DNA of 64,000 nucleotides from Psychrobacter sp. bablab_jr014 (GCF_016464015.1 NZ_JACDXT010000004.1:1-64000), one strand, 5' to 3'; counted from the first letter of the stretch, positions 53,489 to 61,634 are shown. Made by a program: numbers and translations. The notes: generated by a model from the letters alone, not told the origin.

Positions 53489-54263
53489 ATTGCACCTCCG
53501 CAGTCGGTATCACGGGGCTAGTAACAGTAGCAATGGCCGAATAGCTGCTGTCGGCGCTCTCCTGATAACGATAGACTGCATTGAGTGCCCCCTCGCTGTA
53601 GCTGCTATCAGGCGGCGGTAACGGTATGCTGTATTGATGACTGCGTTTGATATCAGTAATCATGCTGTGATTTGAGTCTTCGCTCATACGCTCGATATGC
53701 TCTGCCATTTGCGTTTGTATGGCTCTGTCTGCCATCATCTGCTTTTGCTCGATATGCTTAATGATGTACAGCACATTATTAAGCGCACAGCCCACTGTAT
53801 AGGGCATATCGGGCATATCACGCTCGTCTTTAATGGCCGAACACAACTTATTAGCACCATCGAGTAAGGCCACCATGTCGGACTTACAAGCATCTTTTAA
53901 CCCAGTCGTCAGCACTGTGGCAAGCTGTGTTGTCAGATGGTCGACCAATGATTTTGATTGAGCAACGATATGATTTACGGTACCTGCCAATGCGTCAATT
54001 TCAGGCTCAATCGACAGTCCGCAAATATAGTCGATGCTTTGGCCGTACAAATTACTGAACATGATAAGGTCCATCGCACTTAGATTGACCTTGCCATTTT
54101 CAATTTCACTGATACGATTTCGATTGTTCGTTTTCCATATTATTTTTGACACCTCTTCTTGAGTCATGCGAGCATTGTCACGCGCGGCACGCAAATTTTT
54201 ACCCATTATCTTTTTTATTTCCTGTTCTTGCTGTCTGCTATAACCTGTGTCGCGCTTTGCCAT
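53481..54263 (-). CDS. XRE-family HTH regulator with long C-terminal part
   Basis: 260 residues from ATG 54263, with GAGGG six bases upstream. Residues ~18-75 are an XRE helix-turn-helix (LRAARDNARMTQEEVSKIIWK, NRISEIENGKVNLSAMDLIMFSNLY). The ~185 remaining residues are helical and unassigned. It is the first gene of a leftward pair placed between early and late blocks, so it may time the shift to late expression. Other late-activator candidates may lie outside the window. Confidence 0.75.
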   Translation of the reverse strand: MAKRDTGYSRQQEQEIKKIMGKNLRAARDNARMTQEEVSKIIWKTNNRNRISEIENGKVNLSAMDLIMFSNLYGQSIDYICGLSIEPEIDALAGTVNHIVAQSKSLVDHLTTQLATVLTTGLKDACKSDMVALLDGANKLCSAIKDERDMPDMPYTVGCALNNVLYIIKHIEQKQMMADRAIQTQMAEHIERMSEDSNHSMITDIKRSHQYSIPLPPPDSSYSEGALNAVYRYQESADSSYSAIATVTSPVIPTAEVQFG

Positions 54264-54353
54264 ATTCAACCCTCAAAATACCTGTGTTTGTATTGATAAA
54301 CCCGTCTATTCTCTATACAATCAACTTGCCTGCGTATCTTGAGAAAGTGCGTT

Positions 54354-54390
54354 AAAAAGCCTCTACATCCCCCAATGTAGGGGCTTTTTT
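54354..54390. terminator. Terminator of the leftward early operon
   Basis: AAAAAGCC(T)CTACAT and ATGTAGGGGCTTTTTT arms. It lies 3 bp past the last early gene (54394) and upstream of the XRE gene. Confidence 0.85.
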
Positions 54391-54393
54391 GTT

Positions 54394-54639
54394 TTAACGG
54401 TTTTCGCTTTCTGTCCTACCAGTGAGTCTTATCCGTTCTGCATCAGTAAGAAGCGCCTTACCTTGCTGCACTAAAGCAGCATCTATAAGTTCGCACGCCC
54501 GCTGGCATGGCAATAAGCCAGTGACATCAAACTTTTCAATTAATGTGGACGTGCCAGCCACGTCTATAATCGCAGACGCATGAGAAGCATCAGGCGAATA
54601 AGAAAGCATTTCTATTTTGATTTTGCGAAAGTTACTCAT
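54394..54639 (-). CDS. Small early protein of unknown function (81 aa)
   Basis: 81 residues starting with an ATGA overlap to the DUF1064 gene. One strand-rich N half (FRKIKIEMLSYSPDASHASAI) and a helical C half; it contains FDVTGLLPCQRACELIDAAL. Not recognised. Last gene of the leftward early operon. Confidence 0.7.
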   Translation of the reverse strand: MSNFRKIKIEMLSYSPDASHASAIIDVAGTSTLIEKFDVTGLLPCQRACELIDAALVQQGKALLTDAERIRLTGRTESENR

Positions 54640-55097
54640 AATCGGTTCTCGTTAACGTGGCTTTTATTAGTCTCATAGATTTCTATGCCGTACTTGGTCA
54701 TCATCTGCTTAGCTTTGTCGATATAACTGCGTGTACGCATACCCTTATAGTCCTCAACGACTTCTTTGCCTAAAGCGACGTTGAAATAGACAAAATCAGC
54801 GATATAGCTGCTTTGGCGTACCGTGGTACCATTGTCTTTTTTATACTTTGGCGTCAGCACATATTTGACTTGTAGGCGTAAGTCTTTAATCAGTCCTAAA
54901 CGCTCATATTTTTTGAGCTGTGAGTAACGCTCGCTCTCGCCTTTGCTGTCAAAAGTGATACCGTCGACTTCCGTTTTGATGTTTCCGTGCTTATTCATTT
55001 TGGGCTTATCAGACTTGCCAGCGTTGAGCCAGTCGGTGTTAATTTTTCGGCTACTTTTTGCCCAGTCGTTCCACTGGCTGCGTGATTTTCGGCTCAT
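54636..55097 (-). CDS. DUF1064 nuclease-like protein
   Basis: 153 residues of the DUF1064 family found in phage replication regions. PD-(D/E)XK nuclease features: Glu in SKGESERYSQLKKY, Asp in YIADFVYF, and VEDYKG giving the E/D-x-K pair. It may act as a Holliday-junction or branched-DNA nuclease. ATGA overlaps on both sides show tight coupling. Confidence 0.82.
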   Translation of the reverse strand: MSRKSRSQWNDWAKSSRKINTDWLNAGKSDKPKMNKHGNIKTEVDGITFDSKGESERYSQLKKYERLGLIKDLRLQVKYVLTPKYKKDNGTTVRQSSYIADFVYFNVALGKEVVEDYKGMRTRSYIDKAKQMMTKYGIEIYETNKSHVNENRL

Positions 55098-55390
55098 GCT
55101 TTTACCTCTTTTAACTCAATAATCCAGTCCCAGCCTGTTTTGTCGCTATCACGTTCGATTCTGATACCCGTCACCGTGTACCTTCCATCAATGTGCTTAT
55201 CAAATTTGATGTAATCGCTAATACCTATCAATGGATGGTCCAGCCCACACTTGGGATAAGTGCCGTCAGCGACCGCATGCCTAAAACCAATTAACGAGCC
55301 TGCCGCATCATGTATCTCATCATTGGTACCAAGAGATTTGATATTTACCGTCTTGCGCGTCCATCGCTGATGATGTCTATACTGGCTCAT
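55094..55390 (-). CDS. Small early protein of unknown function (98 aa)
   Basis: 98 residues, His/Arg-rich N terminus (SQYRHHQRWTRKTVNIK) and a beta-rich C half (GRYTVTGIRIERDS, WDWIIELKEV). No family recognised. Coupled by ATGA overlaps to the replication protein and the DUF1064 gene. Confidence 0.68.
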   Translation of the reverse strand: MSQYRHHQRWTRKTVNIKSLGTNDEIHDAAGSLIGFRHAVADGTYPKCGLDHPLIGISDYIKFDKHIDGRYTVTGIRIERDSDKTGWDWIIELKEVKA

Positions 55391-56646
55391 GCCGCCTCCA
55401 ATTCTTTAAGCACACGCTTGTATGTTTCATCTTTTGTCTCGCCTGCATCGTACTGCTCATCAATGTAAGCGATGGTTTCGGCGGTAGTCATGCCTGGTAG
55501 AGACGCAAAAGGCAGACCGTTGAGCATCACAGTATTTGTGCGGGTGCGCTTGGGTGATTGTGTAGGCGCGCTACTGGTAACAGATTCCTGCAGGAATGCC
55601 GCTGGTATATCGCTATCATCTGCATCTGCTACAGGGGCTTTGCCAAGGCTTGAATAATCTGCAACTGAGGTTTGACTATTGGTTGCTGGCTTGGCTGTTG
55701 CAGTCTTATTACGCTGCTCATGGATATACTCGCGCTTAATCCAGCTCACAAATAAATCCACACAATAAGCCTCAGTCGCTACACACTCACCCTGTGCCGC
55801 CTTGTTGATACGGTACGTCTTGAATTTACCTAGATGCTTATCAAATTCTGCTTGCGTCATTGATGGCATTACTGGCACTTCTTCTGATACCAAAGGCTGA
55901 ATATCAGCAAGCAACGGCTGCCAAAACTCAACATCAAATTTTTCATTCGCGGGTGAGTTGTTGCTGTTGTTGTAGTTATTTAATTGGTTATTGGTTGGTA
56001 GTTCTTGGTTCTTAGTTATGGCACCGTTTTGCGCGTGATTATTGTGACATTGCGTGTGACCAGTTGTGACAGTAGGCGTGACATCATCACTTGAATTATC
56101 CGTGACAATCTTTGTGACGTGTTTTTTGATATCGTCGATATGTTGAGCGTGCAGCGCTCTTAACTCACCTATTTTCAAGGATTTATCTACAGTGACGCCT
56201 ATACTTATCAGGTCATGAGTCATCTGTTTTCTTTCTTGACGCACCTTTTTTTGACGTTCTGCGGCTGTCATTGTCACGTTATCAGGCGTGACATTTTGTG
56301 TGACATCGCTGTGACTGTCTGTGACATCGGGCGTGACTTCTTTGTGACCGTTTTTGTTTGGTTTATTGCGATAGTTTTTAATCTCACGCTCACAGCGGCG
56401 GTTACGATAACGCTTGCTACGACCGTCAAAAGTAAAAAACTCTTTAAGTACATTGTTAAGCGACTCGATGTGCTCTTCCGTTTTGCATAAGAGACGACGT
56501 GCCAGCAACTTCATATTTGAGCCGTCTATTGCTTGCTCGGTGCAGTAGTACATATCGAGCAGGTCACGATAAATAGCACGCTCAACAAGGGTTAGATGGC
56601 GCGCGGAATTATTAAAGTCGGCTGGATTAAAATTGTAGTAATGCAT
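55387..56646 (-). CDS. DUF1376-domain replication protein
   Basis: 419 residues. Residues 1-100 are DUF1376 (MHYYNFNPADFNNSARHLTL, AIYRDLLDMYYCTEQAI), a domain of phage replication organisers and YdaU-like proteins. The centre is Asn/Thr-rich (NNQLNNYNNSNN, poly-Asn). The C-terminal half has a helical region with FDKHLGKFKTYRINKAAQG that would contact helicase or DNA. It would organise replication at an origin, perhaps within its own gene; I do not see clear iterons. Confidence 0.78.
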   Translation of the reverse strand: MHYYNFNPADFNNSARHLTLVERAIYRDLLDMYYCTEQAIDGSNMKLLARRLLCKTEEHIESLNNVLKEFFTFDGRSKRYRNRRCEREIKNYRNKPNKNGHKEVTPDVTDSHSDVTQNVTPDNVTMTAAERQKKVRQERKQMTHDLISIGVTVDKSLKIGELRALHAQHIDDIKKHVTKIVTDNSSDDVTPTVTTGHTQCHNNHAQNGAITKNQELPTNNQLNNYNNSNNSPANEKFDVEFWQPLLADIQPLVSEEVPVMPSMTQAEFDKHLGKFKTYRINKAAQGECVATEAYCVDLFVSWIKREYIHEQRNKTATAKPATNSQTSVADYSSLGKAPVADADDSDIPAAFLQESVTSSAPTQSPKRTRTNTVMLNGLPFASLPGMTTAETIAYIDEQYDAGETKDETYKRVLKELEAA

Positions 56647-57410
56647 TACACCGCCTCCGTACCGCTTGTTACACCCTCGGCGGCAAGCATTTCAGCAATT
56701 TTAGCCACGCCAGCAGGCGTAAATTTGACTCTAGGTTCCGCTCTATCTCGGCCATCACGACCAATAAATGCGTGTAGCTTCTGCGTCATAAGTCCTGCGC
56801 TGGTACGATGTGAGTACGCATTAAGCACACCCCTGTCATTACGGTACATAAATCGGCGGTTTACTGGTTTTTCTTCATCAATGCACCACGCTACGAACTC
56901 GTTTTGCTTCATGCCTACCGCTTTGGCTGTGTCGCGGATACCAGTAGCGCCTTCTGAGTTACTGATAGTCTGTAGGGCTATGATTTTTGGCTGTGCGGCT
57001 GCTAATTTGGCTTGCGCTTCCTCAGTAGCTTTATACTGTGCTGCCCACGCGATAGCAGCATCGGCGGGATTGGTAAAGTCGGGCAAAGCTGTTGCGGATT
57101 GATTGGCATTGATAACCTTGCGCTCGCACTCAATAAAATACTGGCGTGCCTGTCTACCTTTATCTGAGCGCTGGATCATTGATATTTCTTTTGCCATATC
57201 AACACTAATAGCAAAGTCCTGTAGCTCTTGATTGGCGCGGGTGTCGTAAAGCCGACACCCTAAATAGTCCTGACTTTCTACAAATCCGTAGCCGATCATT
57301 CGTTCAATCCAAACGCTAAAGCGGTCTTTGACTTCTAAAAACGCGAATAACTCACGAGCCGACACAGCTTGTTGAAGCTCTTTATTTTCTTGAATAGTTG
57401 GTAATTGCAT
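56646..57410 (-). CDS. AntA/KilAC-type antirepressor
   Basis: 254 residues from ATG 57410 (AAGGA nine bases upstream; ATG 57467 would overlap the hairpin). Residues ~10-90 are the AntA domain (VSARELFAFLEVKDRFSVWIERMI, DYLGCRLYDTR). Residues ~170-245 are the KilA-C/Ant type (GVLNAYSHRTSAGLMTQKLHAF, RVKFTPAGVAKIAEMLA). Antirepressors of this type switch prophages to lytic growth by disabling the repressor. Part of the leftward early operon, ending with a TAATG junction to the replication gene. Confidence 0.85.
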   Translation of the reverse strand: MQLPTIQENKELQQAVSARELFAFLEVKDRFSVWIERMIGYGFVESQDYLGCRLYDTRANQELQDFAISVDMAKEISMIQRSDKGRQARQYFIECERKVINANQSATALPDFTNPADAAIAWAAQYKATEEAQAKLAAAQPKIIALQTISNSEGATGIRDTAKAVGMKQNEFVAWCIDEEKPVNRRFMYRNDRGVLNAYSHRTSAGLMTQKLHAFIGRDGRDRAEPRVKFTPAGVAKIAEMLAAEGVTSGTEAV

Positions 57411-57448
57411 GGCATAATTTCCTTGTTGAAGTTTTATGTAAGACAGCG

Positions 57449-57484
57449 AACCCCGATTCAGTTGCACCTGAATTGGGGTTTTTT
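57449..57484 (+). terminator. Plus-strand terminator-like hairpin inside the leftward early operon
   Basis: AACCCCGATTCAG and CTGAATTGGGGTT arms with TTTTTT on the plus strand. There is no rightward gene here. For leftward mRNA it is a hairpin without a U run between two cistrons, perhaps protecting or segmenting the mRNA. Confidence 0.55.
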
Positions 57485-57776
57485 ATTGTCCGCCGAAAAT
57501 GAAAATTGGACCGATAGTTGCTACTGCTAAGATGGCAAGAAAGGCAAAAAAGCAATTAAGGCCAAACCCAATCTTCGCTACAATTTCTTCTTTCAATTCC
57601 GCAGCTTCGGCACTCTCTGATATACCCATAGCTTGTGAATCACTCTCCAAAGCGGGCAATGATTTATTTTCCCAACCTTCTTGCATGAACAATTTATCTC
57701 GCTCGCGCAATTCGATACGGCGTGCCAGCAATGCGAACGCGGTATCTTCAGGCGTTGGTTGTTGAATCAGCTTCAT
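57483..57776 (-). CDS. Tail-anchored small membrane protein (97 aa)
   Basis: 97 residues from ATG 57776, overlapping the CII stop as ATGA; a longer frame to 57842 has no support. Charged helical body, then a single hydrophobic segment at the C terminus (FGLNCFFAFLAILAVATIGPIF). No family known. Early expression next to CII and the antirepressor suggests a host-interaction role. Confidence 0.72.
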   Translation of the reverse strand: MKLIQQPTPEDTAFALLARRIELRERDKLFMQEGWENKSLPALESDSQAMGISESAEAAELKEEIVAKIGFGLNCFFAFLAILAVATIGPIFIFGGQ

Positions 57777-58324
57777 AGTCCAAGCGCTCCTTTTATCTTC
57801 TGTCCGACCCCTTTTTGCTTCGCTTGCTCTTCTGCTTGCCATTGGGCGACGATATGTGGGTTATCTTCTGCATGTTTGGCATCAACGTGGCGCATCAATA
57901 ATTGCAGCTCACTCATAGCCGATTGGATTGTAGTGTGTAGCGTAATACGCTGGTCACAGCTAATACGTCCATCCTCAAGCGCGTCATGCAGCTCTTGGAT
58001 AACACTTCCTGAGCTTGCTGATGCTGCGAGCGCGGTCATGATTAGGTCTTCGGTTTGGGTTTGGGTGGCTTCTACGCTTACATCGCAATAAACACCGTTT
58101 AAACAATGTGCGATGGCATGAGCGATAGAGTGGTCGCCAGTCAGTTGCATCATCTTCACTGCTTCATCAAGGCGCAGGTGGTGCGCTGTAGCATTGCCAT
58201 TCACTTTGTTTCGCAGAATTGCTGCGGACAGACCCATGCGACCAGCCAGCGCCTCAACGCCGCCGTGAGGATAGTTGTGTGCCGTGTTAAATGCCGCGTC
58301 AATAACATTCATCGGATTACGCAT
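57773..58324 (-). CDS. CII-like regulator (phage CP76 type)
   Basis: 183 residues from ATG 58324, with AAAGGGA just upstream; a second ATG at 58342 adds six residues. The CP76/CII pattern is present: DAAFNTAHNYPHGGVEALAG and GLSAAILRNKVNGNA form the DNA-binding part, followed by HHLRLDEAVKMMQLTGDHSIAHAI. P2-like and coliphage-186-like phages use it to establish lysogeny. It is second in the early operon after Cro. Confidence 0.82.
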   Translation of the reverse strand: MRNPMNVIDAAFNTAHNYPHGGVEALAGRMGLSAAILRNKVNGNATAHHLRLDEAVKMMQLTGDHSIAHAIAHCLNGVYCDVSVEATQTQTEDLIMTALAASASSGSVIQELHDALEDGRISCDQRITLHTTIQSAMSELQLLMRHVDAKHAEDNPHIVAQWQAEEQAKQKGVGQKIKGALGL

Positions 58325-58361
58325 CGTATGTTTCCCTTTCATTTGTACGTTTTTTTAAGGT

Positions 58362-58628
58362 TTAAGCAGGCGTAGGCTTATTGCATGGACGATTAATTCG
58401 TTTGCGCGATGATTTTTTAGATGTTTTGAACGCAGTAGCAGGAAGCTTTAATGAGTCTAAATCTGCTGTTAGCTCGTTCCCTGTTGCGACTTGAATAACT
58501 GCTTGAAATTCAGGAGGAATTCCCCCTGAGTTCCAGTTGGACATAGTGCCTTTGGTTTTACCAAACACCTTGCCTGCGGCCTCAAGCGTTGTGACTTTAT
58601 AGTGTCGTTTGATGTCATCTACATTCAT
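58362..58628 (-). CDS. Cro-like regulator
   Basis: 88 residues. Cro/YdaS-type helix-turn-helix at ~2-60 (MNVDDIKRHYKVTTLEAAGKVFGKTKGTMSNWN), then a basic tail (KTSKKSSRKRINRP). It is transcribed divergently from the repressor across a 91-bp operator region. AAGG upstream supports the ATG. It would bind the same operators to favour lytic growth. Confidence 0.82.
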   Translation of the reverse strand: MNVDDIKRHYKVTTLEAAGKVFGKTKGTMSNWNSGGIPPEFQAVIQVATGNELTADLDSLKLPATAFKTSKKSSRKRINRPCNKPTPA

Positions 58629-58629
58629 A

Positions 58630-58720
58630 GTTCAATACCTTATACCTTTAGTTTAACATATTAAACCATTGGTTTAAGACATTGTCAATGAATTGGTTTA
58701 GTCTATTAAACAAATCAACA
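58630..58720. promoter_or_regulatory. Divergent cro/repressor promoters with an array of palindromic operators
   Basis: Perfect palindrome GTTTAACATATTAAAC (58651-58666), near-perfect GTTTAGTCTATTAAAC (58696-58711), weaker copies at 58630-58645 (GTTCAATACCTTATAC) and 58672-58687; spacing 21, 21, 24 bp. Leftward promoter: TTGACA (58688-58683), 17 bp, TTTAAT (58665-58660). Rightward: TTGTCA (58682-58687), 16 bp, TATTAA (58704-58709). The two -35 boxes overlap. The expected repressor start point (~58716) leaves almost no leader before ATG 58720. Confidence 0.82.
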
Positions 58721-59199
58721 TGGGTTTAATAATGGAAAAATTAGTTACTTATGGTGAGCGTTTAGAATGGGCTATATCTAAGCGAAATACCTCAGCCGCA
58801 GAAATCAGCAAGAAGACCAAAATCAGCAAGTCTTCTCTTAGCCAATACATTAGTGGAAGCACTGGTGCGCCTAGAAATACTACGTCTGCAAAGCTCGCTA
58901 ACTTTTTGAATATAAACCAATATTGGCTTGATACAGGGCAAGGCGATTGGCAGATTCCCGATACCACGCCAGAGCCTCAGAATGAAGCGGTTACCTCGCT
59001 TCTGGAATCTAGCAGTCCAAGCGTAATTGGGCTCATGGAAAATCTAAGAGACATGGAAAAAAATCACAAACTTACGCCTGAGTTGGTAAGTTTGCTGAAC
59101 GCTACTATTGATACTTTTAGAAAGGTCGATACAACTCAAACTATGCAAGTAGATATTGATGATTTAGTTAAGATTTCTGAGGAAGATTCGCGTGAGTAA
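58720..59199 (+). CDS. Prophage repressor, XRE/CI-like without a protease domain
   Basis: 159 residues. HTH at ~18-70 (ISKRNTSAAEISKKTKISKSSLSQYISG). The C-terminal ~85 are polar with no S24/LexA catalytic Ser-Lys pair, so RecA-driven self-cleavage is not expected. Induction may rely on the AntA or KilA-N antirepressors. An alternative start is ATG 58732; no Shine-Dalgarno is seen at either, so the mRNA may be nearly leaderless. Translation-coupled to a HipA-like kinase gene (8-nt overlap). Confidence 0.8.
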   Translation: MGLIMEKLVTYGERLEWAISKRNTSAAEISKKTKISKSSLSQYISGSTGAPRNTTSAKLANFLNINQYWLDTGQGDWQIPDTTPEPQNEAVTSLLESSSPSVIGLMENLRDMEKNHKLTPELVSLLNATIDTFRKVDTTQTMQVDIDDLVKISEEDSRE

Positions 59200-60046
59200 T
59201 AATGTAATCAAGATTCTAAAGCCCGATGATTATCGGTCATTTAAGGGTTGGGTTACGGACGTAAAGAATGTGAACCCTGTGTTTGTATCTAGCTTTAAGC
59301 ATCCTCAAGAACACAAACCTATTGATATGTATGCAAAGATATATTCCCTAAGTGGTAGCGACCGTTCTGTTTTTAATGAAATCCTTGGTTATTTGATGAT
59401 AGATGCTATGGGTCTACCGCAGCCTAAATATGCCTGCATTGCATTAGTACCAACGAAAAATATAATGGATAATATTCAAGAAGGCGATTTGCACCCATCA
59501 TTGAGAAAAGAAGTCTTTCAAAGAGACGTCTTTCCCATGTTTTGTACTTCAAAGATAGACAAATCTAAAACAGCGCTTCAATTTCATGGAAAGATTGACG
59601 CGGTAGCATCAGAGTTAGCAAAGTGGAAGCATTTTGGCGATGCCGTTGCTGCGGATAACACTATTGCCAATATTGATAGGAACTTAGGTAATTTACTAAG
59701 GACTGGAGCTAATCAGTACTACTTGATAGATAACGGCATCTTGGTCAATCATTATGGCTGGCAGCAATCACACTTATCAGAGAACAGTAATTTTGATAAC
59801 AGGCTATTGCAACTATCTGACCTTTATTTGAATCGTGGGCAATGTTTACAAATGAAAAGCGCAGCTATACTAGCTTGTGACAGTCATAACAATGCCTTCA
59901 TGTACGCCTACCAAGAATTGATCTATTGGGTTCAAACGCTATATAAGGCAGTGCAAAATGATTATAATAAATTCATAGACTTCCTTGCCTATAGAGCAAA
60001 TAATGCACATGGGCTACTGACTTCAAGGTTTCAAATGGTTATATGA
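59192..60046 (+). CDS. HipA-like kinase co-expressed with the repressor
   Basis: 284 residues from GTG 59192, overlapping the repressor stop by 8 nt, with GAGGAAG seven bases upstream. Kinase features of the HipA_2 type: K49 in YAKIY, E63 in VFNEILG, the catalytic loop DNTIAN-DRNLGNL (D155, N160, D162, N167) and metal-binding D180 in YLIDNG. HipA kinases phosphorylate tRNA synthetases or translation factors and halt growth. The antitoxin slot upstream is filled by the phage repressor. No HipB is otherwise present. The role as superinfection or abortive-infection effector is inference. Confidence 0.75.
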   Translation: MSNNVIKILKPDDYRSFKGWVTDVKNVNPVFVSSFKHPQEHKPIDMYAKIYSLSGSDRSVFNEILGYLMIDAMGLPQPKYACIALVPTKNIMDNIQEGDLHPSLRKEVFQRDVFPMFCTSKIDKSKTALQFHGKIDAVASELAKWKHFGDAVAADNTIANIDRNLGNLLRTGANQYYLIDNGILVNHYGWQQSHLSENSNFDNRLLQLSDLYLNRGQCLQMKSAAILACDSHNNAFMYAYQELIYWVQTLYKAVQNDYNKFIDFLAYRANNAHGLLTSRFQMVI

Positions 60047-60978
60047 ATACTTCATGGTACGGTCTTATAGACGACACTATAGAGCAGCCTTCACACTCAA
60101 ATTTGATATCAGGTGAGTGGTTTACAGTGCGTTTCACACCTGATTTCATTGCGAATGAAATTTTTAATATTGGCGTTGTCTTTGTTGATGATGACAAGCG
60201 CTGCCATTATAAAATGATTGAAAATGCTAATGCCTTTAGCTGTCTGTTTGGCAGTACAGGCGTCGCAAATATAAACTTCTTATTGAAAATTGTAAAAACT
60301 GAGTTGACGGCAAATAACTACACGCTCACACCATCAGGTCACATTTTTTATTCACATAGACAAACAGCTCAAGGCAGCTCGGTGAGTGAAATATTAGAAG
60401 ATCTGTTTGGCTCTATGGTGTCATTAGTTTGTAAAGGCGATACCGAAGTAGAACCAATAAAAGATACTCCCTCAACGCTTAGTACAAATAAGCTTCGTAG
60501 CAAAGTGTTTTCTCAGATGAGAGACAAGTATGGCAGCTTGTATGAAAAGGTTTATCATAAAGAACCCTATGAGATAACCGATGATACAACGGGTGACAAA
60601 ATCATTGTCGATATGCCTATACGTCATTACTCAGGAGTACGCAGTGGAACAAAACGTGTGGAATATTACGGTTCTATCGTATCTGCTGCATATCTTGACC
60701 AAGTACACAGGATTCATCATATCAACTATATTGGTGCAACAAATGTTATGAATTGCTGTGAGCTACTGGGTAAGGACGTTAGGACGGCACTGATTATTTA
60801 TTTGCCGCCAGATGATAGTTTGAAGTTTACCAAGCCACTAAGATTACAAATTGAGAATGAGTTAGATAGGTGCTTGTACAGCCTTCACAAGATGGAAAGC
60901 GATGGTTTCAATATCAAGATTGAAGTTAAAGAAAGCCCTGAAGAATGTCTAGAAGAAGTTGTTGAGTTTTTAACTTAA
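60043..60978 (+). CDS. DUF3037 protein, partner of the HipA-like kinase
   Basis: 311 residues with an ATGA overlap to the kinase gene. N-terminal DUF3037 region (GEWFTVRFTPDFIANEIFNIGVVFVDDD), a family usually encoded beside HipA-like kinases. The C-terminal ~160 residues are not recognised. It probably forms a complex with, or modulates, the kinase. It is followed by a strong terminator at 61030. Confidence 0.75.
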   Translation: MNTSWYGLIDDTIEQPSHSNLISGEWFTVRFTPDFIANEIFNIGVVFVDDDKRCHYKMIENANAFSCLFGSTGVANINFLLKIVKTELTANNYTLTPSGHIFYSHRQTAQGSSVSEILEDLFGSMVSLVCKGDTEVEPIKDTPSTLSTNKLRSKVFSQMRDKYGSLYEKVYHKEPYEITDDTTGDKIIVDMPIRHYSGVRSGTKRVEYYGSIVSAAYLDQVHRIHHINYIGATNVMNCCELLGKDVRTALIIYLPPDDSLKFTKPLRLQIENELDRCLYSLHKMESDGFNIKIEVKESPEECLEEVVEFLT

Positions 60979-61029
60979 AGTTTATTTCCTACCATTAGAT
61001 ACACCTCTCATACAATCAAAATCCGCTTC

Positions 61030-61054
61030 AAGCCTGCTATATGCAGGCTTTTTT
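61030..61054 (+). terminator. Terminator of the lysogenic operon
   Basis: AAGCCTGC, TATAT loop, GCAGGCTT and TTTT, 52 bp after the DUF3037 stop. Confidence 0.88.
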
Positions 61055-61072
61055 GCGTCCTTAGTTAAAATA

Positions 61073-61126
61073 GTTCAATTAATTAAACTTTATATTGACA
61101 CATTAGTTCAATATGTTAAACTTTAT
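61073..61126 (+). promoter_or_regulatory. Rightward promoter under two repressor-type operators
   Basis: GTTCAATTAATTAAAC (61073-61088) and GTTCAATATGTTAAAC (61106-61121), 33 bp apart, match the operators in the cro/repressor region. Between and over the second lies TTGACA (61095-61100), 16 bp, TAAACT (61117-61122). The second operator covers spacer and -10, so bound repressor would block it. Confidence 0.78.
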
Positions 61127-61165
61127 TCGTTGGTTGGACGCCGTGAATGTTGAGCTAACTGTACT

Positions 61166-61250
61166 TATAGCAGACGATGCTATAAACCGTTATTTAAAAA
61201 CATATTGCAGGAACGCTATTGAGTTATAGCCGATTTTAACCGTCGGCTAT
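61166..61250 (+). promoter_or_regulatory. Structured leader with two hairpins
   Basis: TATAGCA-GACGA-TGCTATA (61166-61184) and ATAGCCGA...TCGGCTAT (61226-61250) lie in the ~150-base leader of the next gene. With the operators and terminator they fill the 302-bp gap 60979-61280. An RNA-level control or a small RNA is possible. Confidence 0.45.
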
Positions 61251-61280
61251 GCCGCAATAACTAATAACGAAGGAGTTTTT

Positions 61281-61634
61281 ATGCGACGTGAGCAAATCAC
61301 TTTATTCATGATAGACGTCATTGCTTACTGTATAGCGGGCAACGGCATTGGACAAACTGTCCTACAAATTAGTAAAGAAGTTGAAAAGCTTCAACTAACC
61401 GAGCTTCTTATTAAATCCACGACAAAACCCTCACCTCTTGATGAAAGAGCACCTATACGTGGGAATTCTAATCCAAATGAGTTGCGAAGAATATTAGAGG
61501 GAGCAAAGGACCCTAGATACGTGAGAAACCCGCTCTACAAGCTAAAAAAGCATAGTCGCGCTAACGGACACCATTTGTTCGACAAGCTAACTATGCCTGA
61601 AAGGGTCGGCAAACACCCAAAAAAACCTATGTGA
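61281..61634 (+). CDS. Uncharacterised early rightward protein (117 aa)
   Basis: 117 residues with a strong GAAGGAG five bases before the ATG. N-terminal helix (TLFMIDVIAYCIAGNGI), then a basic C-terminal half (KNPLYKLKKHSRANGHH..). No family recognised. It is the first gene under the repressor-controlled promoter, so is likely made at induction. A terminator follows at 61697. Confidence 0.7.
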   Translation: MRREQITLFMIDVIAYCIAGNGIGQTVLQISKEVEKLQLTELLIKSTTKPSPLDERAPIRGNSNPNELRRILEGAKDPRYVRNPLYKLKKHSRANGHHLFDKLTMPERVGKHPKKPM

